Notes: generated by a model from the letters alone, not told the origin. DNA of 7,776 nt from Oscillospiraceae bacterium (GCA_003519645.1 DOWI01000033.1:17288-25063); one strand, 5' to 3'; numbered from the stretch's first letter, positions 1-6,914 are shown. A program made the numbers and translations.

Positions 1-1
1 G

Positions 2-478
2 GTATTAAGGGCCGCTTCTGCCCTTGCGGATGCTTCCGGTGCCCACGGTATGGTTGGCGGACAGGTTATTGACTTACTGAGTGAGCGTAAAGCGATTAAC
101 CTTTACGAGCTGGAACAGCTTCAAAGAGGAAAAACAGCAGCATTGATAACGGCTGCATGTGAAATTGGCTGCCATATTGCAGGTGCAGGTGACGAAAAGT
201 TGTCCGCTGCTCGAGAATTCGGAACTCAGCTTGGCTTATGTTTTCAAATTGTTGACGATATATTGGACGTTACTTCTACTTCTGTCCAGCTCGGAAAACC
301 TGCTGGAAGTGACGGAAAACATGGAAAAGCCACATATGTGTCTCTGCTCGGCATTGAGGAAGCAGTAAAGCTAGCGGATAAACGTACTGCAGAGGCAATT
401 ACTGCATTGTCAGTGTTTGAAAGTGAAGCAGATGGATTATGTGAGCTGGCACAGGCATTACTAAAACGAAATAAATAG
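2..478 (+). CDS. ispA: Short-chain polyprenyl (farnesyl/geranyl) diphosphate synthase, 3' part only
   Basis: The reading frame is open from base 2 and encodes the C-terminal 158 residues of a trans-isoprenyl diphosphate synthase (whole proteins are about 290-300 residues). These soluble enzymes condense IPP with allylic diphosphates to make GPP/FPP for undecaprenyl phosphate and quinone synthesis. Seen in the sequence: the family-typical GAHGMVGGQVIDL segment just after the window start, and the second aspartate-rich motif FQIVDDILD (DDILD at 254-268), which binds Mg-diphosphate. The first DDxxD motif lies upstream of the window. The ATG at 50 is an internal methionine, not the start, because conserved residues lie before it. 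The DUF212 gene follows after 39 nt, and dxs of the same pathway lies further down. Family assignment is firm; chain-length specificity (FPP or GGPP) cannot be read from this half. Confidence 0.95.
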   Translation, partial: VLRAASALADASGAHGMVGGQVIDLLSERKAINLYELEQLQRGKTAALITAACEIGCHIAGAGDEKLSAAREFGTQLGLCFQIVDDILDVTSTSVQLGKPAGSDGKHGKATYVSLLGIEEAVKLADKRTAEAITALSVFESEADGLCELAQALLKRNK

Positions 479-500
479 CGCTGTATATTGTTATACAGCG
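479..500 (+). repeat. Perfect 9-bp inverted repeat (hairpin) after ispA
   Basis: CGCTGTATA (479-487) and TATACAGCG (492-500) form a perfect 9-bp stem with a TTGT loop, starting at the base after the ispA stop codon. No T-run follows; the next bases, GAAAGG (501-506), are the ribosome binding site of the DUF212 gene. It is therefore not a convincing intrinsic terminator. It may be an mRNA processing or stability hairpin, or it may moderate translation of the next gene. Its function is inferred only. Confidence 0.6.
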
Positions 501-517
501 GAAAGGCATGAAAATGT

Positions 518-997
518 ATGTCGTTCCTCAACAAATTTTTCGAAAACAGAGTTCTGTTTGCAGCGATTTTAGGATGGCTGTTTTCTCAGATTGCCAAGCT
601 ACTGATTACTTTGATTTTTACAAAAAAATGGAGCATTGAGAGGCTTTGGGGTGCCGGCGGGATGCCTAGTGCCCATTCCTCGATGGTCTGCGCTCTCACG
701 GTATCAATGGCGCGTTTTGATGGCATTAACACTCCGATTTTTGCTCTAACTGTTATGTTTGCATTTGTGACAATGTATGATGCAATGGGGGTACGGCGGG
801 AGGCCGGTGGACACGCCCGTTTGCTGAATAAATATCTGAATGAGTTTGAAATATCAAAAGCGGACAAAAACTTCGACGGAGTTCCTGATGAGAAAGTAGA
901 TGAGATTGAACTAAAGGAATATATTGGCCATACGCCTCTTGAAGTTTTAGGCGGGGTGTTATTAGGTATACTTATCGGAATTTTGATACCGGAATAA
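518..997 (+). CDS. Divergent PAP2-family (DUF212/YuiD-like) integral membrane protein
   Basis: This 159-residue protein matches the divergent PAP2 family (Pfam DUF212, Bacillus YuiD, about 155-160 residues). Family hallmarks are GGMPSAHS (residues 47-54), YDAMGVRREAGGHA (87-100) and GHTPLEVLGG (137-146). Hydrophobic segments lie at about 12-34, 53-65, 73-90 and 141-157, so it is a small polytopic membrane protein. The PSAHS and R/H-containing motifs recall the phosphate-binding pocket of PAP2 phosphatases, so action on a lipid diphosphate is a reasonable guess, and its place between ispA and dxs fits that. No reaction is established to my knowledge. ATG 518 is preceded by GAAAGG (501-506) with 11 nt spacing, slightly long; ATGs at 508 and 514 are in another frame. 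The loop at residues 110-132 is unusually acidic and contains a DxNxDGxPD motif. Confidence 0.9.
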   Translation: MSFLNKFFENRVLFAAILGWLFSQIAKLLITLIFTKKWSIERLWGAGGMPSAHSSMVCALTVSMARFDGINTPIFALTVMFAFVTMYDAMGVRREAGGHARLLNKYLNEFEISKADKNFDGVPDEKVDEIELKEYIGHTPLEVLGGVLLGILIGILIPE

Positions 998-1051
998 CAT
1001 ATTTTTTCTTGAGTTTCTTATTAACGCCGGTTTCACGGTCTTTTCCGGTGT

Positions 1052-1061
1052 GGAAAGAGAG
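1052..1061 (+). promoter_or_regulatory. Ribosome binding site supporting the ATG start of dxs
   Basis: The purine run GGAAAGAGAG ends 9 nt before ATG 1071. A longer frame could begin at GTG 1050, but this run would then lie inside the coding sequence and nothing purine-rich precedes 1050. Hence the ATG at 1071 is preferred. Confidence 0.6.
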
Positions 1062-1070
1062 TCTTTCTTG

Positions 1071-2984
1071 ATGGCAAAAAAACAGATTATTGAGACGAAT
1101 TATTTAAAAAAAATTCAATCTCCTCAGGAGATCAAATCATTTAATAGACAACAACTCAAAGCTTTATGTTGTGAACTGAGAAGGAAGATGATTCAGACTG
1201 TCTCAAAAACAGGAGGACATCTTTCTTCTAATCTCGGTGTGGTAGAACTCACGGTTGCACTTCATAAGGTTTTCAGCACTCCGTATGACCAGTTTGTGTG
1301 GGATGTCGGTCATCAATGTTATGCTCATAAGCTGCTTACAGGACGGGCTTCAAGGTTTGCCACACTTAGGAAAGACGGAGGTATTTCGGGGTTTCCTTCT
1401 CCAAAAGAAAGCGAACATGACTCTTTTATTGTCGGCCACAGCAGCACTTCTATATCCGCTGCCAACGGAATGGCAAAAGCCAAAACCCTGCTGGGTGCAG
1501 GTGGAACCGTAGTGGCGATTATCGGTGACGGCGCATTAACCGGCGGACTTGCATACGAAGGACTTAGCAATGCAGGCAGGAGCAAAGATAGGCTAATCGT
1601 AGTTTTAAACGATAATGGGATGTCAATCAGTCGGAATGTCGGTTTTATAGCAAGACATCTTGCATCCCTTCGCGCCAGACCGCATTATGTTCGTGTTAAA
1701 ATGAAGTTTAGCAATCTGCTTATATCTATTCCATTGATCGGAAAGACGTTGCGGAATGGTTTGCTTCATATAAAAACCAAGCTGAAGAAAATTATGTACA
1801 GTCGAAGCAGTTTTTTTGAAGAAATGGGATTTAACTATATTGGTCCACTTGATGGACACGACTTAGACGATTTGATTCACGGGTTGCAGGCTGCCAAAAA
1901 GCTTGACAGGCCTGTATTGCTTCATGTTGCAACCATAAAAGGCAAGGGGTGCGATTTTGCCGAGAAAGATCCGGATGTATTTCACGGAGTTTCGGGATTT
2001 GATGTCCTGACCGGCAGCCACGAGTCTTCTTGCGAATGCTTTTCTGATGTATTTGGAGAGGAATTATGTGAGCTGGCAAGCCAGGATCAGCGGATTTGTG
2101 CAATTACCGCCGCTATGAAAAGCGGAACCGGACTGGCTGAGTTTAATGCACTATATCCAAAGCGTTGCTTTGATGTTGGCATCGCTGAAGAACATGCCGT
2201 TACCTTTGCGGCCGGACTTGCTCATAATGATGCACTGCCTGTTTTTGCGGTTTATTCTACCTTTTTACAGCGTAGCTATGATCAGATTTTGAATGATGCA
2301 TCGATTTCGGGCGAGCATATCATTATGGCAGTTGACCGCGCAGGAATTGTCGGCCAAGACGGCGAAACCCATCAGGGGATATTTGATGTTGCGTTTTTAA
2401 ATACAATTCCCAATGTTACCGTATATTCGCCTTCGTGCTTTGCGGAGCTGCGGATTAATTTAAGACAGGCAATTTATGATGTTTCCGGCGTTGCCGCTGT
2501 CCGTTACCCGCGGGGCGGAGAATTGGACGGTTTGGAGGATTATCAGCCTGATTATAAACCATACACTCTATTTAAGGAAAATGGCGCAAAAATTCTGCTG
2601 GCTACTTACGGAAGAATATTCGCAAATGTAAGAAAAGCTGCGGAAATGCTTTATGACTTTGGGATTCCGGTTTCTGTTCTCAAATTGACGAGAATTATGC
2701 CGGTCGAGGAGGAATGCGCTATAATTGCATCAGGTTACGACAAAGTATTCTTTTTTGAAGAAGGAATCCGTAACGGCGGAATCGGTGAATTATTTGGGAG
2801 TATGCTGATTGGGCGTAGATACGCCGGTCATTATGAAAATACGGCAATAGAAGGCTTTGTACCGCCCTGTAGTCCGAATATCGGACTACAACGTGCGGGG
2901 CTTGATGCCGAAAGTATTGTAAACCGTGTAAGTGCGGCATGTAGTGAGTGTGAAACGAATAATCGATGGGCTCGGACAGTATAA
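1071..2984 (+). CDS. dxs: 1-deoxy-D-xylulose-5-phosphate synthase
   Basis: Dxs condenses pyruvate with glyceraldehyde 3-phosphate, using thiamine diphosphate and Mg, to give DXP, the entry point of the MEP pathway (also a thiamine and pyridoxal precursor). The product is 637 residues, normal for the family. Seen in order (numbering from ATG 1071): KTGGHLSSNLG near 46-56; WDVGHQCYAHKLLTGR at 77-92; VGHSSTS at 121-127; the ThDP-binding GDG (152-154) ending in the LNDNG asparagine; YIGPLDGHD at 256-264; the catalytic glutamate in DVGIAEEHAVTF (E373); YSTFLQRSYDQ at 395-405; and DRAGIVGQDGETHQG near 422-436. No key residue is missing. A GTG at 1050 would add seven residues, but the ribosome binding site favours 1071. 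The gene follows the DUF212 gene by 73 nt with no terminator. A perfect 10-bp hairpin lies near its 3' end. Identification is secure; only the start is open. Confidence 0.97.
   Translation: MAKKQIIETNYLKKIQSPQEIKSFNRQQLKALCCELRRKMIQTVSKTGGHLSSNLGVVELTVALHKVFSTPYDQFVWDVGHQCYAHKLLTGRASRFATLRKDGGISGFPSPKESEHDSFIVGHSSTSISAANGMAKAKTLLGAGGTVVAIIGDGALTGGLAYEGLSNAGRSKDRLIVVLNDNGMSISRNVGFIARHLASLRARPHYVRVKMKFSNLLISIPLIGKTLRNGLLHIKTKLKKIMYSRSSFFEEMGFNYIGPLDGHDLDDLIHGLQAAKKLDRPVLLHVATIKGKGCDFAEKDPDVFHGVSGFDVLTGSHESSCECFSDVFGEELCELASQDQRICAITAAMKSGTGLAEFNALYPKRCFDVGIAEEHAVTFAAGLAHNDALPVFAVYSTFLQRSYDQILNDASISGEHIIMAVDRAGIVGQDGETHQGIFDVAFLNTIPNVTVYSPSCFAELRINLRQAIYDVSGVAAVRYPRGGELDGLEDYQPDYKPYTLFKENGAKILLATYGRIFANVRKAAEMLYDFGIPVSVLKLTRIMPVEEECAIIASGYDKVFFFEEGIRNGGIGELFGSMLIGRRYAGHYENTAIEGFVPPCSPNIGLQRAGLDAESIVNRVSAACSECETNNRWARTV
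2868..2890 (+). repeat. Perfect 10-bp hairpin inside the 3' end of dxs
   Basis: TGTAGTCCGA (2868-2877) pairs without mismatch with TCGGACTACA (2881-2890) around a 3-nt ATA loop. It lies within codons for CSPNIGLQ, about 95 nt before the dxs stop. No T-run follows, so it is not an intrinsic terminator. A stem this long with a triloop is unlikely by chance in a window of this size, but a function (pausing, mRNA processing, protection of the upstream message) is only inference. Confidence 0.6.
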
Positions 2985-3009
2985 ACAAACAAATTCTAAT
3001 ATAAGGCTG

Positions 3010-3043
3010 CATACAGCACTTGTTTCTCATAATCTGCTGTATG
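3010..3043 (+). repeat. Inverted repeat in the dxs-nadK spacer
   Basis: CATACAGCA (3010-3018) and TGCTGTATG (3035-3043) are perfect complements separated by 16 nt. The repeat lies in the 106-nt spacer between dxs and nadK, about 30 nt before the nadK ribosome binding site. No T-run follows. The rest of the spacer (2985-3009 and 3044-3071) is AT-rich, with no coding remnant, promoter or terminator that I can support. The arms share their ATACAGC core with the hairpin after ispA. Confidence 0.45.
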
Positions 3044-3071
3044 TCGGGAACCAAATAATTTGCAGAGCGAC

Positions 3072-3079
3072 AGAAAGGA
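3072..3079 (+). promoter_or_regulatory. Ribosome binding site that sets the nadK start
   Basis: AGAAAGGA lies 11 nt before ATG 3091. It directly abuts the alternative ATG at 3079, which is too close to be used, and it is far downstream of the ATG at 2932. It therefore supports 3091, where the conserved N-terminal strand of NAD kinase (MKVALIANEK) begins. Confidence 0.6.
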
Positions 3080-3090
3080 TGTTACCGGTC

Positions 3091-3927
3091 ATGAAAGTTG
3101 CGTTGATTGCCAATGAAAAAGCTTCCGGAGTATCTGCATTGATTGACCATGTTCGGGTTGCTCTCAAAAAACTTGGTGCGCAAATTCTTATACCTTCGGA
3201 TCAATTAGGTTTTCCTGCCAGTGTCACAGATGATATCTTTGATTCGGCTGATGTTGTAATTGCTCTTGGTGGAGACGGTACCATCATCCATACAGCAAAA
3301 CATGCCGCACGATTTAAAAAACCGGTTCTCGGTATAAACTGCGGCAATCTTGGCTTTATGGCCGGATTGGAAATGGACGAGCTTTCTCATTTATCTGATT
3401 TGATGGAAGGTCGGTATTCGATTGAGCGCCGGATGATGCTTGACGTTAAGGTATGCTCACCTAAAGGAAAAGAAATTTGTCTATGTGCCTTAAATGAGGC
3501 TGTAATATCAAGAGGCTCGCTGTCACGAATGGTTGAATTTGAATTATTCAATGAGCGCGAGCACATTCTAACGTATCGAGCCGACGGAATAATTGTTGCA
3601 ACACCTACTGGGTCAACGGCCTATTCTCTTTCTGCAGGTGGTCCGATTATTGATCCTGCAGTTAGTTGTTTGCTGCTTACACCGATATGTGCACATTCAT
3701 TGCATGCACGTTCCTATATATTCGGCGAGGATTCACAAATTTATTTGAGAACAAAGAATGCGGATACACATGAGGTTTTTCTTACGGTTGATGGTGAAGA
3801 AGGAGTTCAAATTACTGCGGATGATACAATAAAAATAAAGCGGTCTGAAATATTTGCGAATTTAATCATTATTAAGCAAACACCGTTTTATCAAGTCTTA
3901 AATCGAAAACTAATCAGCAGGCGATGA
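3091..3927 (+). CDS. nadK: NAD kinase (ATP/poly-P-dependent)
   Basis: NadK phosphorylates NAD to NADP in the cytosol and so supplies NADPH for biosynthesis. From ATG 3091 the protein is 278 residues, typical for bacterial NadK. Seen: the N-terminal strand VALIANE; the phosphate-binding GGDGT (60-64); GINCGNLGF (81-89); NEAVISRG (135-142, the conserved N-E pair); and the glycine-rich TPTGSTAYSLSAGGP (171-185). The C-terminal β-sandwich contains LTPICAHSLHARS and LTVDGEEG. All family motifs are present and intact. The frame also stays open upstream to an ATG at 2932, but that extension (MRHVVSVKRI...) overlaps dxs and has no NadK character. ArgR follows after 24 nt, so nadK, argR and probably recN can be co-transcribed. 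In related genomes tlyA usually lies just upstream; here it is absent. Confidence 0.96.
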   Translation: MKVALIANEKASGVSALIDHVRVALKKLGAQILIPSDQLGFPASVTDDIFDSADVVIALGGDGTIIHTAKHAARFKKPVLGINCGNLGFMAGLEMDELSHLSDLMEGRYSIERRMMLDVKVCSPKGKEICLCALNEAVISRGSLSRMVEFELFNEREHILTYRADGIIVATPTGSTAYSLSAGGPIIDPAVSCLLLTPICAHSLHARSYIFGEDSQIYLRTKNADTHEVFLTVDGEEGVQITADDTIKIKRSEIFANLIIIKQTPFYQVLNRKLISRR

Positions 3928-3951
3928 TTACCAGCATCAGGGAGAGATAAT

Positions 3952-4401
3952 ATGAAAGTAAAACGTCATGCAAAAATACTGGATATAATCCGGGCTCATC
4001 CGGTAAATACACAGGAAGAATTGCTTACCCGTCTGAATGAGAGTGGGTTTCAGGTGACTCAAGCAACCATATCGAGGGATATCAAGGAACTCCGGCTTAT
4101 AAAATCCCTTGATGGCGACGGGAACTATCACTATTCAACAGTTCAGCAAGAGAGTGAAAACATATCCACAAAATTTCATTCTTTTTTTGCTGAAACAGTA
4201 ACAAATATTGATTATGCAGGGAACATTGTTGTTGTTAAATGCCTTTCGGGTATGGCTAGTGCTGTTTGTGCTGCTTTAGATGCGCTGAATCGCCCGAATA
4301 TAGTCGGAACGATTTCAGGCGACGATACTTTCATTTGTATTATGAGAGACGAGAATAATTCAATCGATTTGGTCACAGAGTTGAAGAAGATGCTGAGATA
4401 A
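3952..4401 (+). CDS. argR: Arginine repressor ArgR/AhrC
   Basis: ArgR is a hexameric transcription factor that uses L-arginine as co-repressor to shut down arginine synthesis and, in Bacillus, to activate catabolism. At 149 residues it is full length. The N-terminal winged helix-turn-helix spans about 1-65, with recognition-helix sequence QATISRDIKELRLIK (37-51) and the wing GNYHYS. The C-terminal oligomerisation and arginine-binding domain spans about 75-149, with SGMASAVCAALD (99-110) and the GTISGDDT signature (119-126), whose aspartates contact arginine. The start is clear: GGGAGA (3940-3945) sits 6 nt before ATG 3952. No arginine-pathway gene is in the window. I could not make out a convincing ARG box near it, so autoregulation is not supported here. 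ArgR next to recN is a common Firmicutes arrangement. Confidence 0.96.
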   Translation: MKVKRHAKILDIIRAHPVNTQEELLTRLNESGFQVTQATISRDIKELRLIKSLDGDGNYHYSTVQQESENISTKFHSFFAETVTNIDYAGNIVVVKCLSGMASAVCAALDALNRPNIVGTISGDDTFICIMRDENNSIDLVTELKKMLR

Positions 4402-4477
4402 AAGATAAATTCACATAAATATGTTTCTTTTGACTTTTTAGTTTGCGTCACACAGAAGCGGAAAGGGTTGGACGGAT

Positions 4478-6145
4478 ATGCTGACAAGTCTTCATATTGA
4501 GAATATTGCAGTGATTGAACAAGCTTCTATTGATCTTGGAATCGGTCTGAATATATTGACAGGCGAAACAGGTGCGGGAAAATCAATGGTAATCGATGCA
4601 ATCAATGTAGTTCTCGGAGAACGTATCAGCCGTGATATTGTTCGTACAGGTAGCGATCAGGCTCGGGTTACCGCGGTATTCTCGGATGTTTCAACCAAAA
4701 TATGCAAAAAACTTGATGATTTGGGGTATTCGGTTGATGAAGACGGCGTTCTTTTAATCCAGCGCACCATATCGGCAGAGGGAAAAGGAAATTGCCGTAT
4801 CAATGGTCAGCCGACAACCGTAGCCATGCTCAGGACAATCGGTCGGTTGCTTGTCAACATCCACGGCCAGCATGAAAACCAGTCATTGCTATCCCCTGAA
4901 CGTCATGTCGATTATCTTGAACAACTGGGTGGTATATCCCCGATCCATGCGGAGTATAGTGAAGCTTATGAGAGATTCAGTATGATAAAGCGCCAGCTGG
5001 AACAAACCGAGATGGATGATGGGTTGAAGGCTCGCAGAGTCGATATGCTTCGCTACCAAATTGAAGAAATTGAATCTGCCGATCTTAATCCTGGCGAGGA
5101 AGATGAACTCAAGAGCCAGCGCGAAATATATCGGAATGCTGAAAAAATAGCTGTATCGTTAAGCTCAGCAAGAGAATGTTTATCCGGAGGAGAGGATAGC
5201 GGGGGCGTTTTGTCATGGCTTTCGCATGCAGTATCTTCTTTGCAGGATGCAGGACGTTATGTTGAAGACATGGCCGAGTTGGCGCGACGTGCAGAAAGCG
5301 TGTTGTATGATCTTGAAGAATGTTCAGAAGAGCTGCGTGATTATGTAACGCATTTTGATTTTGAACCCGGTGAACTCGAGCAGGTCGAGGACCGTCTTGC
5401 CCAGATACATAAGCTGACTTCAAAATACGGAAAGGATGAGGAAGAAGTCCTCACCTTTCTAGAGCAAGCCCGTCAGGAGCTGGATAGTATAGAGATGTCG
5501 GATATTAAAGCAGAGCAACTAAAAAACGAATTAATCAAGGCAGAAAATATCGCAATTGAATTGGCAAAAAAGCTTTCAGAAGCTCGCCGTAAGGCTGCAA
5601 GAGAATTTGAGAAAAGTGTTGGCGAACAGTTGGCTTTTCTGGATATGCCGGGCGTTAGACTCAGTGTTTCCATCGAACCAGGTGAACTTGGTCCCGGGGG
5701 GATTGATCATGTTGAATTCCTCATTGCCCCAAATCCAGGTGAAACACCGCGTCCGCTTTCAAAAATTGCTTCCGGTGGGGAATTGTCAAGGATTATGCTG
5801 GCGATAAAATCAGTAATGGCACACGCAGATGATATTGACACACTTGTTTTTGATGAGATTGATACCGGAATCAGCGGTTATGCAGCACATAAGGTAGGGA
5901 TAAAGCTGCGTGAAACCTCCAACAGTCGTCAGGTCATTTGCGTTACCCACCTAGCACAAATCGGTGCACAAGCGCATCATCATTTCTTAATCGAAAAATC
6001 GGTTCGTGAAGGACGAACATATACCAATGTGACAGCACTTGATTATGATGGATGTATCCGTGAGCTTGCACGAATTATAGGCGGATCTGTAAGTCCAGCC
6101 GCTTTGGAAACTGCCCGTGAAATGCTTTCAAAGGTTGAAAAGTAA
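4478..6145 (+). CDS. recN: DNA repair ATPase RecN
   Basis: RecN is an SMC-like ATPase recruited early to DNA double-strand breaks, where it promotes end tethering and homologous pairing with RecA. At 555 residues it is family-sized. The N-terminal ATPase half has Walker A GETGAGKS (29-36) and the RecN-typical VNIHGQHENQSLLSP (126-140). Residues about 155-375 are rich in charged heptad-like sequence, the short antiparallel coiled coil. The C-terminal half has the ABC signature ASGGELSR (431-438), Walker B TLVFDEIDTG (455-464) and the H-loop CVTHLAQIGA (488-497). All catalytic motifs are intact. The start is firm: GGAAAGGG (4460-4467) lies 10 nt before ATG 4478. The 76-nt spacer after argR shows no LexA-type palindrome or terminator. 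A TTGACT at 4430-4435 lacks a matching -10, so recN is probably read from upstream. Confidence 0.97.
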   Translation: MLTSLHIENIAVIEQASIDLGIGLNILTGETGAGKSMVIDAINVVLGERISRDIVRTGSDQARVTAVFSDVSTKICKKLDDLGYSVDEDGVLLIQRTISAEGKGNCRINGQPTTVAMLRTIGRLLVNIHGQHENQSLLSPERHVDYLEQLGGISPIHAEYSEAYERFSMIKRQLEQTEMDDGLKARRVDMLRYQIEEIESADLNPGEEDELKSQREIYRNAEKIAVSLSSARECLSGGEDSGGVLSWLSHAVSSLQDAGRYVEDMAELARRAESVLYDLEECSEELRDYVTHFDFEPGELEQVEDRLAQIHKLTSKYGKDEEEVLTFLEQARQELDSIEMSDIKAEQLKNELIKAENIAIELAKKLSEARRKAAREFEKSVGEQLAFLDMPGVRLSVSIEPGELGPGGIDHVEFLIAPNPGETPRPLSKIASGGELSRIMLAIKSVMAHADDIDTLVFDEIDTGISGYAAHKVGIKLRETSNSRQVICVTHLAQIGAQAHHHFLIEKSVREGRTYTNVTALDYDGCIRELARIIGGSVSPAALETAREMLSKVEK

Positions 6146-6168
6146 CGACGATTGCCCACAGCCAAAAA

Positions 6169-6174
6169 AGAGGA
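6169..6174 (+). promoter_or_regulatory. Ribosome binding site that sets the start of the HD-domain gene
   Basis: AGAGGA ends 8 nt before ATG 6183, an ideal spacing. The in-frame ATG at 6174 overlaps it, and the in-frame ATG at 6117 lies inside recN. This favours 6183. Confidence 0.65.
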
Positions 6175-6182
6175 TGATACTT

Positions 6183-6776
6183 ATGAATAATGACAGATTT
6201 GAAAAGCAGCTTCAGTTTTTAATTGAAGTTGATAAGATGAAAAATGTGCTCCGTCAGACATTGCTGGCTGATAAATCAAGACAGGAAACAGATGCAGAGC
6301 ATTCATGGCATTTTGCTTTGATGGCAATGACATTTTATGAATATGCTTATTCTCCTGATATTGATATACTAAAGGTTCTGAAAATGGCTTTGGTCCATGA
6401 CTTGGTTGAAGTTTACGCGGGAGATACATTTGCATATGATGAAGAAGGGAATAAAGACAAACAGGATCGAGAAAACAAAGCTGCCGACAAGCTCTTTTGC
6501 CTTCTTCCACAGGATCAGGCTATGGAATACCGTGCTTTATGGGAAGAATTTGATGCGATGGAAACACCCGATTCAATCTATGCAGCTGCAATTGACAGAC
6601 TGCAGCCATTTATCAATAATTCGGTTACTCAAGGGCATACATGGAAGCTATATGGGGTTTCAAAAGAGAACGTATATAAGCGGATGGAGATGGTCAAAAA
6701 GGGAATTCCAGCGTTGTGGGATTTCGTGGAGGCAGTGATCGACGATTCTATTAAAAAGGGATATATCAAAGAATAA
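6183..6776 (+). CDS. HD-domain phosphohydrolase, YfbR/HDDC2-like (probable 5'-deoxynucleotidase)
   Basis: From ATG 6183 this is a 197-residue soluble protein made of one HD domain (Pfam HD_3 type). HD enzymes bind divalent metal and hydrolyse phosphate esters; E. coli YfbR dephosphorylates deoxynucleoside 5'-monophosphates. Seen: R24 followed by TDAEHSWHFALMA with the first metal histidine H40; HDLVEVYAGDT with H72-D73, E76 and D81; and the distal metal aspartate D138 in AAIDRLQP. The R...H...HD..E....D...D spacing closely follows YfbR (R18, H33, H68-D69, E72, D77, D137, recalled from the family). The exact substrate is inferred. A longer frame from ATG 6117 would overlap recN by 29 nt but lacks a ribosome binding site. 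The gene lies 37 nt after recN, probably in the same transcript, and just ahead of the tyrS promoter. No terminator follows it. Confidence 0.85.
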   Translation: MNNDRFEKQLQFLIEVDKMKNVLRQTLLADKSRQETDAEHSWHFALMAMTFYEYAYSPDIDILKVLKMALVHDLVEVYAGDTFAYDEEGNKDKQDRENKAADKLFCLLPQDQAMEYRALWEEFDAMETPDSIYAAAIDRLQPFINNSVTQGHTWKLYGVSKENVYKRMEMVKKGIPALWDFVEAVIDDSIKKGYIKE

Positions 6777-6793
6777 GGGGGCATAATTGGTTA

Positions 6794-6822
6794 TTGACAA
6801 ATAATTTAAAGTGTGCTTTAAT
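6794..6822 (+). promoter_or_regulatory. Sigma-A-type promoter of the tyrS leader
   Basis: TTGACA (6794-6799) matches the -35 consensus exactly. After 17 nt comes TTTAAT (6817-6822), one mismatch from TATAAT, and TG at 6814-6815 makes it an extended -10. Transcription would begin near 6829-6831, immediately before the first helix of the T-box leader at 6832. The match of predicted start to RNA structure strengthens the call. It lies 17 nt after the stop codon of the HD-domain gene. Confidence 0.85.
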
Positions 6823-6914
6823 TCCCATAAAGGCAATGAAGGGAAAAAGTAGTCCGGTTTTTGCAGCAAAGAGAACCGCCGGGAGGTGCAAGGCGGTGTG
6901 CAGATTGGTTGAAA

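Noticed and set aside
479..506. Hairpin after ispA as a rho-independent terminator
   Set aside because: The stem is perfect, but it is followed by GAAAGG, not a T-run.
1050..1070. GTG start for dxs
   Set aside because: There is no purine-rich site upstream of 1050, while GGAAAGAGAG is well placed for ATG 1071. It remains possible, but is the weaker choice.
2719..3054. 111-codon antisense open frame across the dxs end and the spacer
   Set aside because: It lies opposite strong dxs coding sequence, has no recognisable domain and no upstream ribosome binding site that I could support.
2932..3090. N-terminal extension of nadK to ATG 2932 (53 extra residues)
   Set aside because: It overlaps the end of dxs, shows no NAD kinase similarity and has no ribosome binding site; ATG 3091 has one and begins the conserved first strand.
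4430..4453. TTGACT as a -35 for a recN promoter
   Set aside because: No acceptable -10 lies 16-18 nt downstream, and no LexA-like palindrome is present in 4402-4477.
6117..6182. N-terminal extension of the HD-domain protein into recN
   Set aside because: The extra residues are not HD-like, and the good ribosome binding site at 6169-6174 points to ATG 6183.
6397..6738. 113-codon open frame inside the HD-domain gene, other frame
   Set aside because: It is fully nested in a gene with intact catalytic motifs; composition and lack of family motifs mark it as a shadow frame.
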